Shown: positions 1 to 8,185 of the stretch, piece by piece
Numbering within the stretch: position 1 is the first letter of the stretch
How the letters are laid out: every line of letters starts with the position of its first letter
Position numbers and translations under genes: made by a program
The notes under the pieces: generated by a model
Seen by the model: the letters and a program-made list of their open reading frames with translations, nothing else
Database searches by the model: none
Told to the model about the DNA's origin: nothing
From: Lachnospiraceae bacterium
GTDB lineage: Bacteria > Bacillota > Clostridia > Lachnospirales > Lachnospiraceae
Direction of reading: 5' to 3'
DNA length: 13,996 nucleotides
NCBI GenBank assembly: GCA_003446735.1
Contig: DMCJ01000197.1
Coordinates: 1 to 13,996, forward strand

Positions 1-1
1 A

Positions 2-1486
2 GATGAATGTGAGAAAAAATACGGCGTTGATAAGGGCATGACCACGCTTCGTGCCGACATCTTATATGACAGGAAGGAATACAAAAAAGCGGCTGAAGCA
101 TTTAAGGCTGTCGTTTCAATGGGCGATCCTTATGCGGACCTTTATATACGTCTCGGAAAGAGCTACGAATACTCGGGCGAGATATATAAAGCCATGCTCG
201 AATATGAGAATGCATACAGGCTTGATAAGGGTCATCCCGAGGTAAATTACTGCCTGATGAGGGTAAATAAAAAGCTTTATTTAGACGATCGGATCGGAAA
301 TGCCGCCTGCTTTGATAAAGCCTTAAACTATATAAATGCTCAGATAGAATTAAGCGAAGATGATTATGACAAGGTTTATTATATCATCGAAAAGGGTATC
401 TTAAATGAAAACGCCGAGAGACTTTCCGACGCACTTGATGATTACCTTAAGGCGGCATCCATAAATCCCGCAAATATCTATGCTCATAACAATGCCGGAC
501 TTATCAGTATAAGATTAAGGGACTTTGAAACGGGCATAAGCGAGTTTAACAAAGCCTTAGCCTGTGATAATTCAAGGCACGAAGTCTGGGTAAATGCAGG
601 TCTCGGAGATCTCTACGAGGCCATGGGGAATATTGAAAAAGCTATTGAACATACAATGAGCGAGCTTTCATTTCATCCCGATTCGTTTGCGCTTAATGAT
701 GATCTTGCCAGGAGATATATGAAGAACAAAAATTACAGATGGGCAAGAGATGTATATCTGGATATTTTCAAAAAAAATAAGATAAGCGCTTTTAAATTTT
801 ATCATAAGGTCGCAGAGACATATTTTGACGAAGGTGATCTTAAAAATGCCGAAAAGTATTATAAAAGAGCTTTTGATGAAGTCTTTTTGTATCCCGGATC
901 TTACGGCGTAAACGAAAAACAGACCATTTGCTCGATGTTCGGTGATTTTTATTACAGGACAATGAAAGACAATAAATCTTATAAGATGTATCTTAAGGGA
1001 TTATATCTTGCAAGGGAGAATAAAAACAGCTATGACGAAGCCATGCGCAGTTATGATATAGCGCAGTTATTCTATGAATCCGGAAAGAGAGATAAGGCAA
1101 AAGAGTATGCGAAGTTTTTCCTTGACTATATGGTAAACTGGCGCGGAACTTTGGAAAACGCCGTTATTTCCGCGGGATCTTATGCAAAATCAAGGGCGGT
1201 AAAGATCACGTATGCACTCATTATCATGGGCGATCTTCAGAATGCATATCCGCTCCTTAAGTTCGTAAATGATGCATGTCCCTGCAAGGAATGTTATGAC
1301 TGTCCCGGGATATTATGCCACGAATCCTATCTCATCCAGGCTCTTATCGCCGAATATAAGGGTGAATATGCTTTATCCTACGAGCTTGCGATGAAAGGAA
1401 TGGCAATATCCAGACCCATCACATGTCACGACCTTGAAAGACTTATAGACAGACTTAAAAAAAGAGGTTTTAAAGAAATAAAATGA
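2..1486 (+). CDS. TPR-repeat protein, 5' end outside window (probable HscC-linked co-chaperone)
   Basis: The protein is built almost entirely of degenerate tetratricopeptide repeats. I count about ten or eleven helix pairs, for example around residues 140-180 (NPANIYAHNNAGL) and 255-285 (AETYFDEGDLKNAEKYYKRA), numbering from the first internal Met at base 38. The reading frame is open from base 2, and no good ribosome binding site precedes base 38, where AAGGG sits only one base from the ATG. The gene therefore probably starts upstream and is truncated here. TPR arrays are protein-binding scaffolds and many bind chaperones. No signal peptide or membrane segment is visible in this part. Near the C-terminus lies a cysteine cluster, C414-C416-C419-C422-C427-H428, which could bind metal. 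The stop overlaps the HscC start by four bases (ATGA), so the two proteins are probably made together. A co-chaperone role is inferred from this linkage. The missing N-terminus might carry a J domain, but that cannot be seen. Confidence 0.85.
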   Translation, partial: DECEKKYGVDKGMTTLRADILYDRKEYKKAAEAFKAVVSMGDPYADLYIRLGKSYEYSGEIYKAMLEYENAYRLDKGHPEVNYCLMRVNKKLYLDDRIGNAACFDKALNYINAQIELSEDDYDKVYYIIEKGILNENAERLSDALDDYLKAASINPANIYAHNNAGLISIRLRDFETGISEFNKALACDNSRHEVWVNAGLGDLYEAMGNIEKAIEHTMSELSFHPDSFALNDDLARRYMKNKNYRWARDVYLDIFKKNKISAFKFYHKVAETYFDEGDLKNAEKYYKRAFDEVFLYPGSYGVNEKQTICSMFGDFYYRTMKDNKSYKMYLKGLYLARENKNSYDEAMRSYDIAQLFYESGKRDKAKEYAKFFLDYMVNWRGTLENAVISAGSYAKSRAVKITYALIIMGDLQNAYPLLKFVNDACPCKECYDCPGILCHESYLIQALIAEYKGEYALSYELAMKGMAISRPITCHDLERLIDRLKKRGFKEIK

Positions 1487-3177
1487 TAATCGGAATAGAT
1501 CTTGGAACTACAAACAGCTTATGTGCATATTTTACCGAAGAAGGACCTAAGATAATCCCCAACCGTTTAGGAAAGGCACTTACGCCTTCCGTAGTTTCCA
1601 TTGATGAAGAAGGTCAGGTATATATAGGCGAGACCGCTAAGGAGAGGATGCAGCTTTATCCCGACTCCTCGGCTGCCGTATTTAAGCGCGACATGGGAAG
1701 TGACAGATATTATTTCCTTAACGAAAAGCGCTTTAAGGCTGAGGACTTATCCGCACTCATTTTACGATCATTAAAGGAAGATGCGGAGGTTTTCTTAAAC
1801 GAAGAGATCACGGAAGCAGTGATAAGTGTGCCCGCATATTTTAATGATGATCGAAGAAAGGCTACGAAAAGAGCAGGCGAGATCGCGGGATTAAAGGTTG
1901 AGAGGATAATCTCCGAGCCCACTGCTGCTGCGATCGCATACGGGCTTTACGAATCAAGGGAAAATGCCAAATTCCTGGTCTTTGACTTAGGAGGCGGAAC
2001 TTTTGATGTATCCATACTCGAGCTTTTTGAAAACATAATAGAAGTAAGGGCCGTTGCCGGAGACAATTACTTAGGCGGCGAGGATTTTACCCATGTTATC
2101 GAGAATCTTTTCTTTGAAGCTAATCCCGGGATAGACAAAGAAAAACTTTCCTATAAGGAGCTTCGTCATATCTATAAACAGGCAGAACTCTTAAAACGAG
2201 GTTTTTCGGATAATACCACTTCCAAGATGACCGTAAATCTGAATGATGAGTCCTATGAGTTCGAACTTACCGAAACAAAATTCGAAAAAAGCTGCGAAGA
2301 GCTTCTTGAAAAGATAAAACAGCCGATAAGGAAATCTTTATCCGATGCCCATATTAAAGTAAAGGATATCGACAAGGTAGTGCTTGTGGGAGGTGCCACA
2401 AGGCTTCCGTTTATAAGAAGGTTTGTCGGAAAGATATTCAGGACCTTCCCGGATGTAAATGTAAATCCCGATGAGGCTGTAGCACTCGGCGCTGCTATAT
2501 GCGCGGCGATGAAAGAAAGACAGGAAGGTATAAAGGAAGTCATCCTTACGGATGTCTGTCCGTTTACCTTAGGGACTGAAGTAGTCTGGGAAAAGGAAGA
2601 CGGATCATTTGAAGGCGGTCATTACTGCCCGATAATCGAGCGAAATACGACGATACCTGCCAGCAGGACCGAAAGACTCTATACTGTCCATGATAATCAG
2701 GGAAGACTTGAGATAAAGATATTACAGGGCGAGAGCAGATTTGCCGAGAACAATCTCCGCTTAGGTACCATAGGCATAGACATTCCCAAGAAAAAAGCCG
2801 GAGAAGAGGCTGTGGATGTTACATATACCTATGATATCAACTCGATCTTAGAGGTTGAGGCTAAAGTAGTATCAACGGGCGACAAAGTGAAAAAGCTTAT
2901 CCGCGGCGGCCACAATGACATGACCGATGAAGAGATCGCCGAGAGGATGAAGGAGATAGCTTATTTAAAGATCCATCCCAGGGATAAGGAAGAAAACAAG
3001 CTTTTACTCTTAAAAGGCGAGAGACTCTACGAAGAGAGCCTCGGAAATGACAGAAGGATAATAGAGGCCGAACTTAATAAATTCGACCGCGCCTTAAATA
3101 CCAGAGATAACGGCATAATAGAAGAAGCCAGAAACAAGCTTAAGGATTTTCTTAAGGAATATACGGAGGAAATATGA
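1483..3177 (+). CDS. hscC: Hsp70 family chaperone, HscC type
   Basis: This is an ATP-dependent cytosolic Hsp70 chaperone of 564 residues, shorter than DnaK (about 610-640) and close to E. coli HscC (556). The nucleotide-binding domain is complete: phosphate-1 loop IDLGTTNS at 5-12, PAYFNDDRRKATKRAG around 120, phosphate-2 loop FDLGGGTFDVS from 167, and adenosine motif VGGATRLP near 302-309. The substrate-binding domain starts near 357 with DVCPFTLGTEV. It includes the HscC-like stretch PIIERNTTIPASR, where DnaK has a different sequence. The helical lid after about 490 is short and there is no EEVD-like tail. HscC proteins are specialised Hsp70s that work with dedicated J-proteins (DjlB/DjlC in E. 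coli). Here no grpE or dnaJ is adjacent, which argues against this being the housekeeping dnaK. The start overlaps the TPR gene's stop and has only a weak, distant AGAGG upstream, so translation is probably coupled. Family assignment is confident; its clients are unknown. Confidence 0.9.
   Translation: MIIGIDLGTTNSLCAYFTEEGPKIIPNRLGKALTPSVVSIDEEGQVYIGETAKERMQLYPDSSAAVFKRDMGSDRYYFLNEKRFKAEDLSALILRSLKEDAEVFLNEEITEAVISVPAYFNDDRRKATKRAGEIAGLKVERIISEPTAAAIAYGLYESRENAKFLVFDLGGGTFDVSILELFENIIEVRAVAGDNYLGGEDFTHVIENLFFEANPGIDKEKLSYKELRHIYKQAELLKRGFSDNTTSKMTVNLNDESYEFELTETKFEKSCEELLEKIKQPIRKSLSDAHIKVKDIDKVVLVGGATRLPFIRRFVGKIFRTFPDVNVNPDEAVALGAAICAAMKERQEGIKEVILTDVCPFTLGTEVVWEKEDGSFEGGHYCPIIERNTTIPASRTERLYTVHDNQGRLEIKILQGESRFAENNLRLGTIGIDIPKKKAGEEAVDVTYTYDINSILEVEAKVVSTGDKVKKLIRGGHNDMTDEEIAERMKEIAYLKIHPRDKEENKLLLLKGERLYEESLGNDRRIIEAELNKFDRALNTRDNGIIEEARNKLKDFLKEYTEEI
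3165..3169 (+). promoter_or_regulatory. Ribosome binding site of the small acidic gene, inside hscC
   Basis: GGAGG lies within the last codons of hscC. It is 4 bases from the ATG at 3174 and 7 bases from the ATG at 3177. The usual spacing favours 3177 as the start. Confidence 0.6.
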
Positions 3178-3437
3178 TGACAGCCGAAGATAAGGAGTTT
3201 TTAAAAGAAATAGACGATTACGCCGAAGATGTTCTTAAGGACATAGACCCGCAGAAGACCCAGATCTCCGCACAGCTTGAAAAGCTGATGCCTGTGCTTA
3301 ACGATGTGGCAAAAAAGTCGGGGAAAAGCCCCGAGGATATCTTTATAAGATACATGGATCTTTGCAGCGAAAGAATAGTTGAAAATGAGAAAAAACTCAG
3401 GGATTCGCTTTCCGATATTGATGAAATCCCGAGTTAG
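3177..3437 (+). CDS. Small acidic helical protein of unknown function
   Basis: I do not recognise this protein of 86-87 residues. It is rich in Asp, Glu and Lys. It looks entirely alpha-helical, with a predicted helix at the start (EDKEFLKEIDDYAEDVLKDI), a middle segment around LEKLMPVLNDVAKKSGKSPE, and a C-terminal helix containing RIVENEKKLRDSL. It has no signal peptide, membrane segment or metal motif, and a single cysteine. An ATG at 3174 is also possible. I chose 3177 because its spacing from GGAGG is better; either start overlaps the hscC stop. This coupling suggests that it acts with the Hsp70 or the TPR protein, perhaps as an adaptor or regulator, but that is inference from position only. 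It is followed by a 79-base gap holding a promoter for the next gene, so it probably ends the chaperone operon. No hairpin terminator is visible after it. Confidence 0.7.
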   Translation: MTAEDKEFLKEIDDYAEDVLKDIDPQKTQISAQLEKLMPVLNDVAKKSGKSPEDIFIRYMDLCSERIVENEKKLRDSLSDIDEIPS

Positions 3438-3443
3438 AATTTC

Positions 3444-3472
3444 TTGTTTGCAGCGTTTAAATATGGTAAAAT
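3444..3472 (+). promoter_or_regulatory. Sigma-70/SigA-type promoter for the DUF1015 gene
   Basis: A -35 box TTGTTT at 3444-3449 is followed by exactly 17 bases and a -10 box TAAAAT at 3467-3472. An extended -10 TG sits at 3464-3465. Transcription would start near 3479, about 38 bases before the ATG at 3517. The site falls in the largest intergenic gap of the window, which supports it. It is the only well-formed promoter I found. No operator repeat is evident around it. Confidence 0.72.
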
Positions 3473-3516
3473 GGATAAGATAAATATTTATTTGTTTTAC
3501 GGGAAAAGAGGATAAA

Positions 3517-4776
3517 ATGGCTGTTATAAAACCTTTTAAAGCGATCAGACCTACAGAGGATTTTGCAGAAAGATTTGTTTCATTACCTTATGATGTTTTT
3601 GATGAAGACGAAGCCAGAGCCTATGTGGAGAAACATCCCGATTCATTCCTTAAGATCGACCGGGCCGAGACGAATTTCCCGGAAGGAACGGATATGTACT
3701 CCGAAGAGGTTTATGAAAAGGCCTCGTCTCTTTTATGGGATTATCTTGATAAGGGTGATCTTATAAGGGAAGATAAGGAGATCTATTATATTTACCGTCT
3801 TACAATGGACGGAAGATCACAGACCGGTATCGTCGGCTGTGCCCTTATCGATGACTATGTAAACGGAGTCATCAAAAGGCATGAAAATACCAGGAGTGAA
3901 AAGGAAAAGGACCGTATTGACCATATCAGTCATACCGGCGCACAGACCGGCCCCATCTTCCTTGCATACAGGAAAAACGATGCCTTAAAGCGCATCACTT
4001 CCGATGTAACGGACGAAGATCCAATTTACGATATCACAACTTCCGATGGCATAAGACATGAGGTCTTTGTAATAGAGCAGGAAGAAGATATTAACAGGAT
4101 AAAAGAGATATTTGAAAAGACGGAGTCAATCTATATAGCCGACGGACATCACAGATGCGCATCGGCCGTAAAGGTCGGATTAAATAAAAGAGAGGAAGAA
4201 GGATATAAAAAAGGCGATGAGTCCGATTATTTCCTTTCCGTTTTATTCCCCGATGACGAGCTTAAGATATTTGATTATAACAGGGTAGTTCACGATCTTA
4301 ACGGCAAAGAGCCCGAAAGTGTCGTAAAAGAGTTGCGTACCTATTTCGATATCACGCTTACCGGAGATAAGGGAGAGTTTTTCAAGCCCGCTAAAAAAGG
4401 CGAATTCGGCATGTATCTGGATCACAGCTGGTTTAAGCTTAAGATAAAGAGCGAATATGTATCCGATGACGCGGTAGAGGGCCTTGATGTATCTTATCTT
4501 CAGAAATACTGTTTAAAAGCCATATTTGACATAAACGATCCCAAGACTGACAAAAGGATAAGCTTTGTCGGCGGCATCAGAGGCTTAAAGGAACTTGAAA
4601 AAAGGGCAGATGCATGTAACGGAGTGGCTTTTTCAATGTATCCCACATCTATAGGAGAATTATTTGAAGTGGCTGATAAAGGCATGCTCATGCCGCCCAA
4701 ATCGACCTGGTTTGAGCCTAAATTACTTAGCGGTTTCTTTATTCATGACATAAGGAGGGGCACAAATGACCAATAA
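3517..4776 (+). CDS. DUF1015 family protein
   Basis: This soluble protein of 419 residues matches the length and layout of the DUF1015 family. The N-terminus, with KPFKAIRPTEDFAERFVSLP, and the segment KRHENTRSEKEKDRIDHISH around 125-145 are typical of the family. So is the strongly conserved motif ADGHHR at 208-213. The function of the family is not established. The DGHHR motif looks like an active or binding site, and the gene is often found beside metabolic genes in clostridia (from memory). The start at 3517 has AGAGG at 3507-3511, five bases upstream, and follows the promoter at 3444-3472, so it is the first gene of its transcript. Its last 11 bases overlap glgB, and the glgB ribosome binding site lies inside it. 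This tight link is the only local hint of role and is weak. No signal peptide or membrane helix is visible. Confidence 0.88.
   Translation: MAVIKPFKAIRPTEDFAERFVSLPYDVFDEDEARAYVEKHPDSFLKIDRAETNFPEGTDMYSEEVYEKASSLLWDYLDKGDLIREDKEIYYIYRLTMDGRSQTGIVGCALIDDYVNGVIKRHENTRSEKEKDRIDHISHTGAQTGPIFLAYRKNDALKRITSDVTDEDPIYDITTSDGIRHEVFVIEQEEDINRIKEIFEKTESIYIADGHHRCASAVKVGLNKREEEGYKKGDESDYFLSVLFPDDELKIFDYNRVVHDLNGKEPESVVKELRTYFDITLTGDKGEFFKPAKKGEFGMYLDHSWFKLKIKSEYVSDDAVEGLDVSYLQKYCLKAIFDINDPKTDKRISFVGGIRGLKELEKRADACNGVAFSMYPTSIGELFEVADKGMLMPPKSTWFEPKLLSGFFIHDIRRGTNDQ
4752..4758 (+). promoter_or_regulatory. Ribosome binding site of glgB, inside the DUF1015 gene
   Basis: AAGGAGG lies 7 bases upstream of the ATG at 4766 and within the DUF1015 coding sequence. 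It fixes the glgB start, which overlaps the end of the previous gene by 11 bases. Confidence 0.8.
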
Positions 4777-7246
4777 GCTTTACAAACTTATGGACTGGGC
4801 CGGTATCGAGGCCATCGTATATTCCGAAGAGGATAATCCTCACAGGCTGCTTGGAATCCACAATGTTAAGGGCGGTAAGCTTGCTCAGGTATTCTATCCG
4901 GATGCTACCAAAGCCGTTCTTCGCGTTCAAGAAAGAGATTATGATATGGAGATGGCAGACGAGGAAGGATTTTTCTCCGTTCTCATCCCCAAGGTCACCG
5001 ATATTTCCGATTACAGCTTCGTGATAACCACTTCCGAAGGGAGCATACGTGAATTCTATGATCCTTATGCCTTTGAGCCGGTAATCACCAAAAAAGACTG
5101 TGAAAAGTTCAATAACGGAGTTCATGATAAGATATATGAGATCTTAGGCTCCCATAAAATGACCATAAACGGTATACACGGTGTCTTATTTGCCGTTTGG
5201 GCTCCCGGGGCTTTAAGAGTCAGCGTTGTCGGTGATTTCAACAAATGGGACGGCCGCATCCATCAGATGAGACGTCTTTACGATTCCGGGATATTCGAGC
5301 TTTTCATTCCCGTTGCAAATGAGGGTGACTGCTATAAATACGAGATAAAGACCAAAAACGGCGCGACCTTCCTTAAGGCGGATCCCTATGCCGTTTATTC
5401 ACAGCTTCGCCCTGAAACTGCGTCAATAGTTCACGATCTGTCCGATTTTAAATGGACAGATTCCAGATATTTAAGCAAGAGAAAGAAATCAGACATTCAT
5501 AATACTCCCATTAATATATACGAGGTCCATCTCGGATCCTTTGCAAGGAAAAAGAATGATGATTTCCTTAATTATAAGGATCTCGCAAAGAAGATAGCCG
5601 ACTATGTACTTAACATGAACTATACCCATGTTGAGCTGATGCCGATAATGGAGCATCCCTATGATGCATCCTGGGGTTATCAGGTCACGGGTTATTATGC
5701 ACCGACTTCCAGATACGGAACTCCCGAGGATTTCAAATATTTTGTCGACTATATGCATTCCAAGGGCATAGGCGTCATCTTAGACTGGGTGCCCGCTCAT
5801 TTCCCGAGGGATTCCCACGGTCTTATCAATTTTGACGGATCGAGCATATATGAATCACCCGATCCGAGAAAGAGCTATCATCCCGAGTGGGGAACGCTCA
5901 TCTTTGACTATGGCAGAAATGAAGTTGCCAATTTCCTTTTGGCTAACTGCTTATACTGGATCAGGGAATATCATGCCGACGGTATCAGGATGGACGCCGT
6001 AAGCTCGATGCTTTACCTTGATTACGGTAAGAATGAAGGCGAATGGGTAGCAAATATGTACGGCGGAAGAGAGAATCTGGAAGCCGCAGCTTTCTTAAAG
6101 AATTTAAATACAGCTGTTAAGAAGGTCGATCCCTCCGTTATGATGATAGCCGAGGAATCTACAGCATGGCCTTTAGTTACAGGCGATGTAGCTAAGGACG
6201 GACTCGGATTTACATTTAAATGGAACATGGGATGGATGAATGATTTCCTTGATTATATGAGCTGCGATCCGCTCTTTCGGGCTGGCCGTCACGGCGAGCT
6301 TACTTTCTCCATGATCTATGCTTACAGCGAGAAGTTCATACTTGCCTTATCTCATGATGAAGTAGTTCACGGGAAAGGAAGCCTTATCGCAAAGATGCCC
6401 GGAGATGAAGCCGGTAAATTTGCCAATCTTCGTGCTGCCTACGCTCTCCAGATGACCCATCCCGGAAAGAAGCTCCTTTTCATGGGCCAGGATCTCGGAG
6501 ATTTTGATGAATTTTCCGAAGAAAAGCCCGTATCATTCGATCTTTTAAAAGAGGATGTTCATAAGGAATTAAATGATTATTGCAGGGATCTTAATGAATT
6601 CTACTTATCAAATCCCGCTTTATACGAGCTTGACGAGAGCTCGGACGGTTTTGAATGGATAAATTCCATATCCGCAAATGAGGATGTGCTCGTCTTTTTA
6701 AGGAAAACAGAGGATAAGAACAAATTCCTTCTTGTTGTATTTAATTTCTCCGGTGTTCCGAGAAAGGATTATAAGATAGGCGTTCCTTTCCCCGGAAAAT
6801 ACAAAGAAGTATTCAATTCCGACAGTAAAAAATACGGCGGAACCGACTTTACGAATAAAAGAGCTATCTCCAGTAACGAAGAAGAGTGCGATGAGAGAGA
6901 AGATTCCATTAAGATAAGATCTGCCGCATTTTCAGTCAACATCTTTTCATACACTCCTTTTACCGAGAAGGAAAAGGCTGAGATCGAAAAGAATAAAGAG
7001 ATAAACAGAAGAAAACGCATTAAGGAAGAAGCTGTAAATAAGGCTCTTGCAGATGAAAACGAAGCCAGGATAAAGGCACTAAATGCCCGCGAGGAGGCTG
7101 ATAAAGCAGACCTTGTGGCTAAGGAAGCATTAAAGAAGGCAATGGAATTATCTCAAAAGGCACAGGAACTCGAAAAGATATTAAAGAAGCTTGAAAATGA
7201 GCGTAAGAAGCTTGAAGAGTCCGAGCCGTGGGCGGAGCTGTTATGA
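4766..7246 (+). CDS. glgB: 1,4-alpha-glucan branching enzyme with C-terminal coiled coil
   Basis: This cytosolic GH13 enzyme makes alpha-1,6 branches in glycogen (EC 2.4.1.18). Domains in order: an N-terminal beta domain at about 1-115, a CBM48 domain at about 126-215 (VWAPGALRVSVVGDFNKWDG), the catalytic barrel from about 250 to 600, and a beta domain to about 728. Catalytic residues are present: nucleophile D410 (DGIRMDAVSSMLY), acid/base E463 (IAEESTAWP) and D531 (SHDEVVHGKGS). Each is offset by exactly 5 from E. coli GlgB D405, E458 and D526, so the core is intact. At 826 residues it is about 100 longer than E. coli GlgB (728). The excess is a highly charged Lys/Glu/Ala-rich tail at about 734-820 that looks like a long coiled coil. 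No other glycogen genes are adjacent. The stop overlaps the next gene's ATG (ATGA), so the two are translationally coupled. Family assignment is very secure; the tail's role is unknown. Confidence 0.95.
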   Translation: MTNKLYKLMDWAGIEAIVYSEEDNPHRLLGIHNVKGGKLAQVFYPDATKAVLRVQERDYDMEMADEEGFFSVLIPKVTDISDYSFVITTSEGSIREFYDPYAFEPVITKKDCEKFNNGVHDKIYEILGSHKMTINGIHGVLFAVWAPGALRVSVVGDFNKWDGRIHQMRRLYDSGIFELFIPVANEGDCYKYEIKTKNGATFLKADPYAVYSQLRPETASIVHDLSDFKWTDSRYLSKRKKSDIHNTPINIYEVHLGSFARKKNDDFLNYKDLAKKIADYVLNMNYTHVELMPIMEHPYDASWGYQVTGYYAPTSRYGTPEDFKYFVDYMHSKGIGVILDWVPAHFPRDSHGLINFDGSSIYESPDPRKSYHPEWGTLIFDYGRNEVANFLLANCLYWIREYHADGIRMDAVSSMLYLDYGKNEGEWVANMYGGRENLEAAAFLKNLNTAVKKVDPSVMMIAEESTAWPLVTGDVAKDGLGFTFKWNMGWMNDFLDYMSCDPLFRAGRHGELTFSMIYAYSEKFILALSHDEVVHGKGSLIAKMPGDEAGKFANLRAAYALQMTHPGKKLLFMGQDLGDFDEFSEEKPVSFDLLKEDVHKELNDYCRDLNEFYLSNPALYELDESSDGFEWINSISANEDVLVFLRKTEDKNKFLLVVFNFSGVPRKDYKIGVPFPGKYKEVFNSDSKKYGGTDFTNKRAISSNEEECDEREDSIKIRSAAFSVNIFSYTPFTEKEKAEIEKNKEINRRKRIKEEAVNKALADENEARIKALNAREEADKADLVAKEALKKAMELSQKAQELEKILKKLENERKKLEESEPWAELL
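7234..7237 (+). promoter_or_regulatory. Ribosome binding site deciding the MscS-family start
   Basis: GGAG lies 5 bases before the ATG at 7243. An in-frame GTG at 7228 would precede this site and has no good binding site of its own, so the ATG is preferred. Confidence 0.65.
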
Positions 7247-8166
7247 TATCAGGCGTTTCGATCTTATTTTCTGAAGATACACCGGTATCTCTGATGACGC
7301 TTTCGGCGAATGACGTTACCGAGGAGATAGAGGATCAGGTTGGAATATTTAAAGAATTTTTAAATGCCCTCCCCCAAAAGGCCTTTAATCTCGGCGTACG
7401 TGTTGTATTTGCATTAATAGCTCTTTTTATAGGCTATTGGCTCATCCGTATCATCAGAACGATATTAAAGCATTCAATGATAAAGGCGGGAGCGGAAAAA
7501 GGAGTCATACTTTTTGCCGATTCCGTCCTTAAGTCCATACTTTATGTGCTTCTTTTGTTCCTTATAGCCGGTAATTTCGGCATTGATGCGGCAAGCATAG
7601 TCGCGCTTCTTGGTTCGGCAGGTGTTGCGATAGGGCTTGCCATCCAGGGAAGCCTTTCCAACTTTGTCAGCGGCTTTGTCTTAATGCTCCTAAAGCCATA
7701 CAAAGTAGGAGATTATATAAGCGAATCCGTATCCGGGAATGAAGGAACCGTCACAAGTATTAACACTTTCTATACGACCCTTATCACTTTAGAGGGAAAG
7801 ACTGTAGTTATCCCCAATGCGACTTTGTCAAATGCGAGCCTCATCAATTTTTCCAAAGCCGGATACAGGCGTGTTGAAGCGCTGATACCGATCAGATATG
7901 ATGAGGATTTTGAAAAGACTAAAGAGATCCTTATAAATGCCGTAAGATCTGATGATCGCATCTTTACGGAAAGAGGCATAACCGTTTTTATGGACGAGCT
8001 TGCAGACTCAAGTGTAAATCTGAAAGTCTATGCCTATTGCTCATCCGAGGATTACCTTAAGGTCAAATGGGATTTTTTGGCATTGCTTAAAAAAGCACTC
8101 GATGATGAGGGCATTGAAGTACCTTATCCTCAGCTCGATGTGCATGTAAATAATCTTGACAGATAA
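7243..8166 (+). CDS. MscS family small-conductance mechanosensitive channel
   Basis: This is a membrane channel of the MscS family, which opens under membrane tension to release solutes during osmotic downshock. From the ATG at 7243 it has 307 residues, near the E. coli MscS length of 286. Hydrophobic segments lie at about 50-73, 92-112 and 115-150. The third contains the glycine/alanine-rich pore helix GSAGVAIGLAIQGSLSNFVSG, which is the family signature. The beta domain follows (GTVTSINTFYTTL, then KTVVIPNATLSN near 186-197) and then a cytoplasmic alpha/beta domain ending in PYPQLDVHV. An in-frame GTG at 7228 is possible, but ATG is better placed after GGAG. The first bases overlap glgB by four. 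The coupling to glgB may reflect osmotic or energy-storage stress, but that is speculation. The next gene starts 19 bases downstream. Confidence 0.93.
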   Translation: MISGVSILFSEDTPVSLMTLSANDVTEEIEDQVGIFKEFLNALPQKAFNLGVRVVFALIALFIGYWLIRIIRTILKHSMIKAGAEKGVILFADSVLKSILYVLLLFLIAGNFGIDAASIVALLGSAGVAIGLAIQGSLSNFVSGFVLMLLKPYKVGDYISESVSGNEGTVTSINTFYTTLITLEGKTVVIPNATLSNASLINFSKAGYRRVEALIPIRYDEDFEKTKEILINAVRSDDRIFTERGITVFMDELADSSVNLKVYAYCSSEDYLKVKWDFLALLKKALDDEGIEVPYPQLDVHVNNLDR

Positions 8167-8185
8167 TTGAAAGGAAAGACACAAA

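Noticed and set aside
38..40. ATG at 38 as the true start of the TPR gene
   Set aside because: The frame is open to the left edge and the only purine-rich stretch is one base from the ATG, so the gene more likely begins outside the window. It cannot be fully excluded.
4739..5125. Antisense open frame of 128 codons on the - strand
   Set aside because: It lies opposite the start of glgB, resembles no family I know, and is explained as a shadow of the coding frame. The same applies to the other - strand frames.
7228..7230. GTG as start of the MscS-family gene
   Set aside because: It lies upstream of the GGAG site, has no good ribosome binding site of its own, and the ATG at 7243 forms a standard ATGA overlap with the glgB stop.
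8156..8161. TTGACA, a perfect -35 box just before iorA
   Set aside because: At 17 bases downstream the sequence is ACACAA, not a -10 box, and the AAGGA binding site and start codon follow at once. It is not a usable promoter for iorA.
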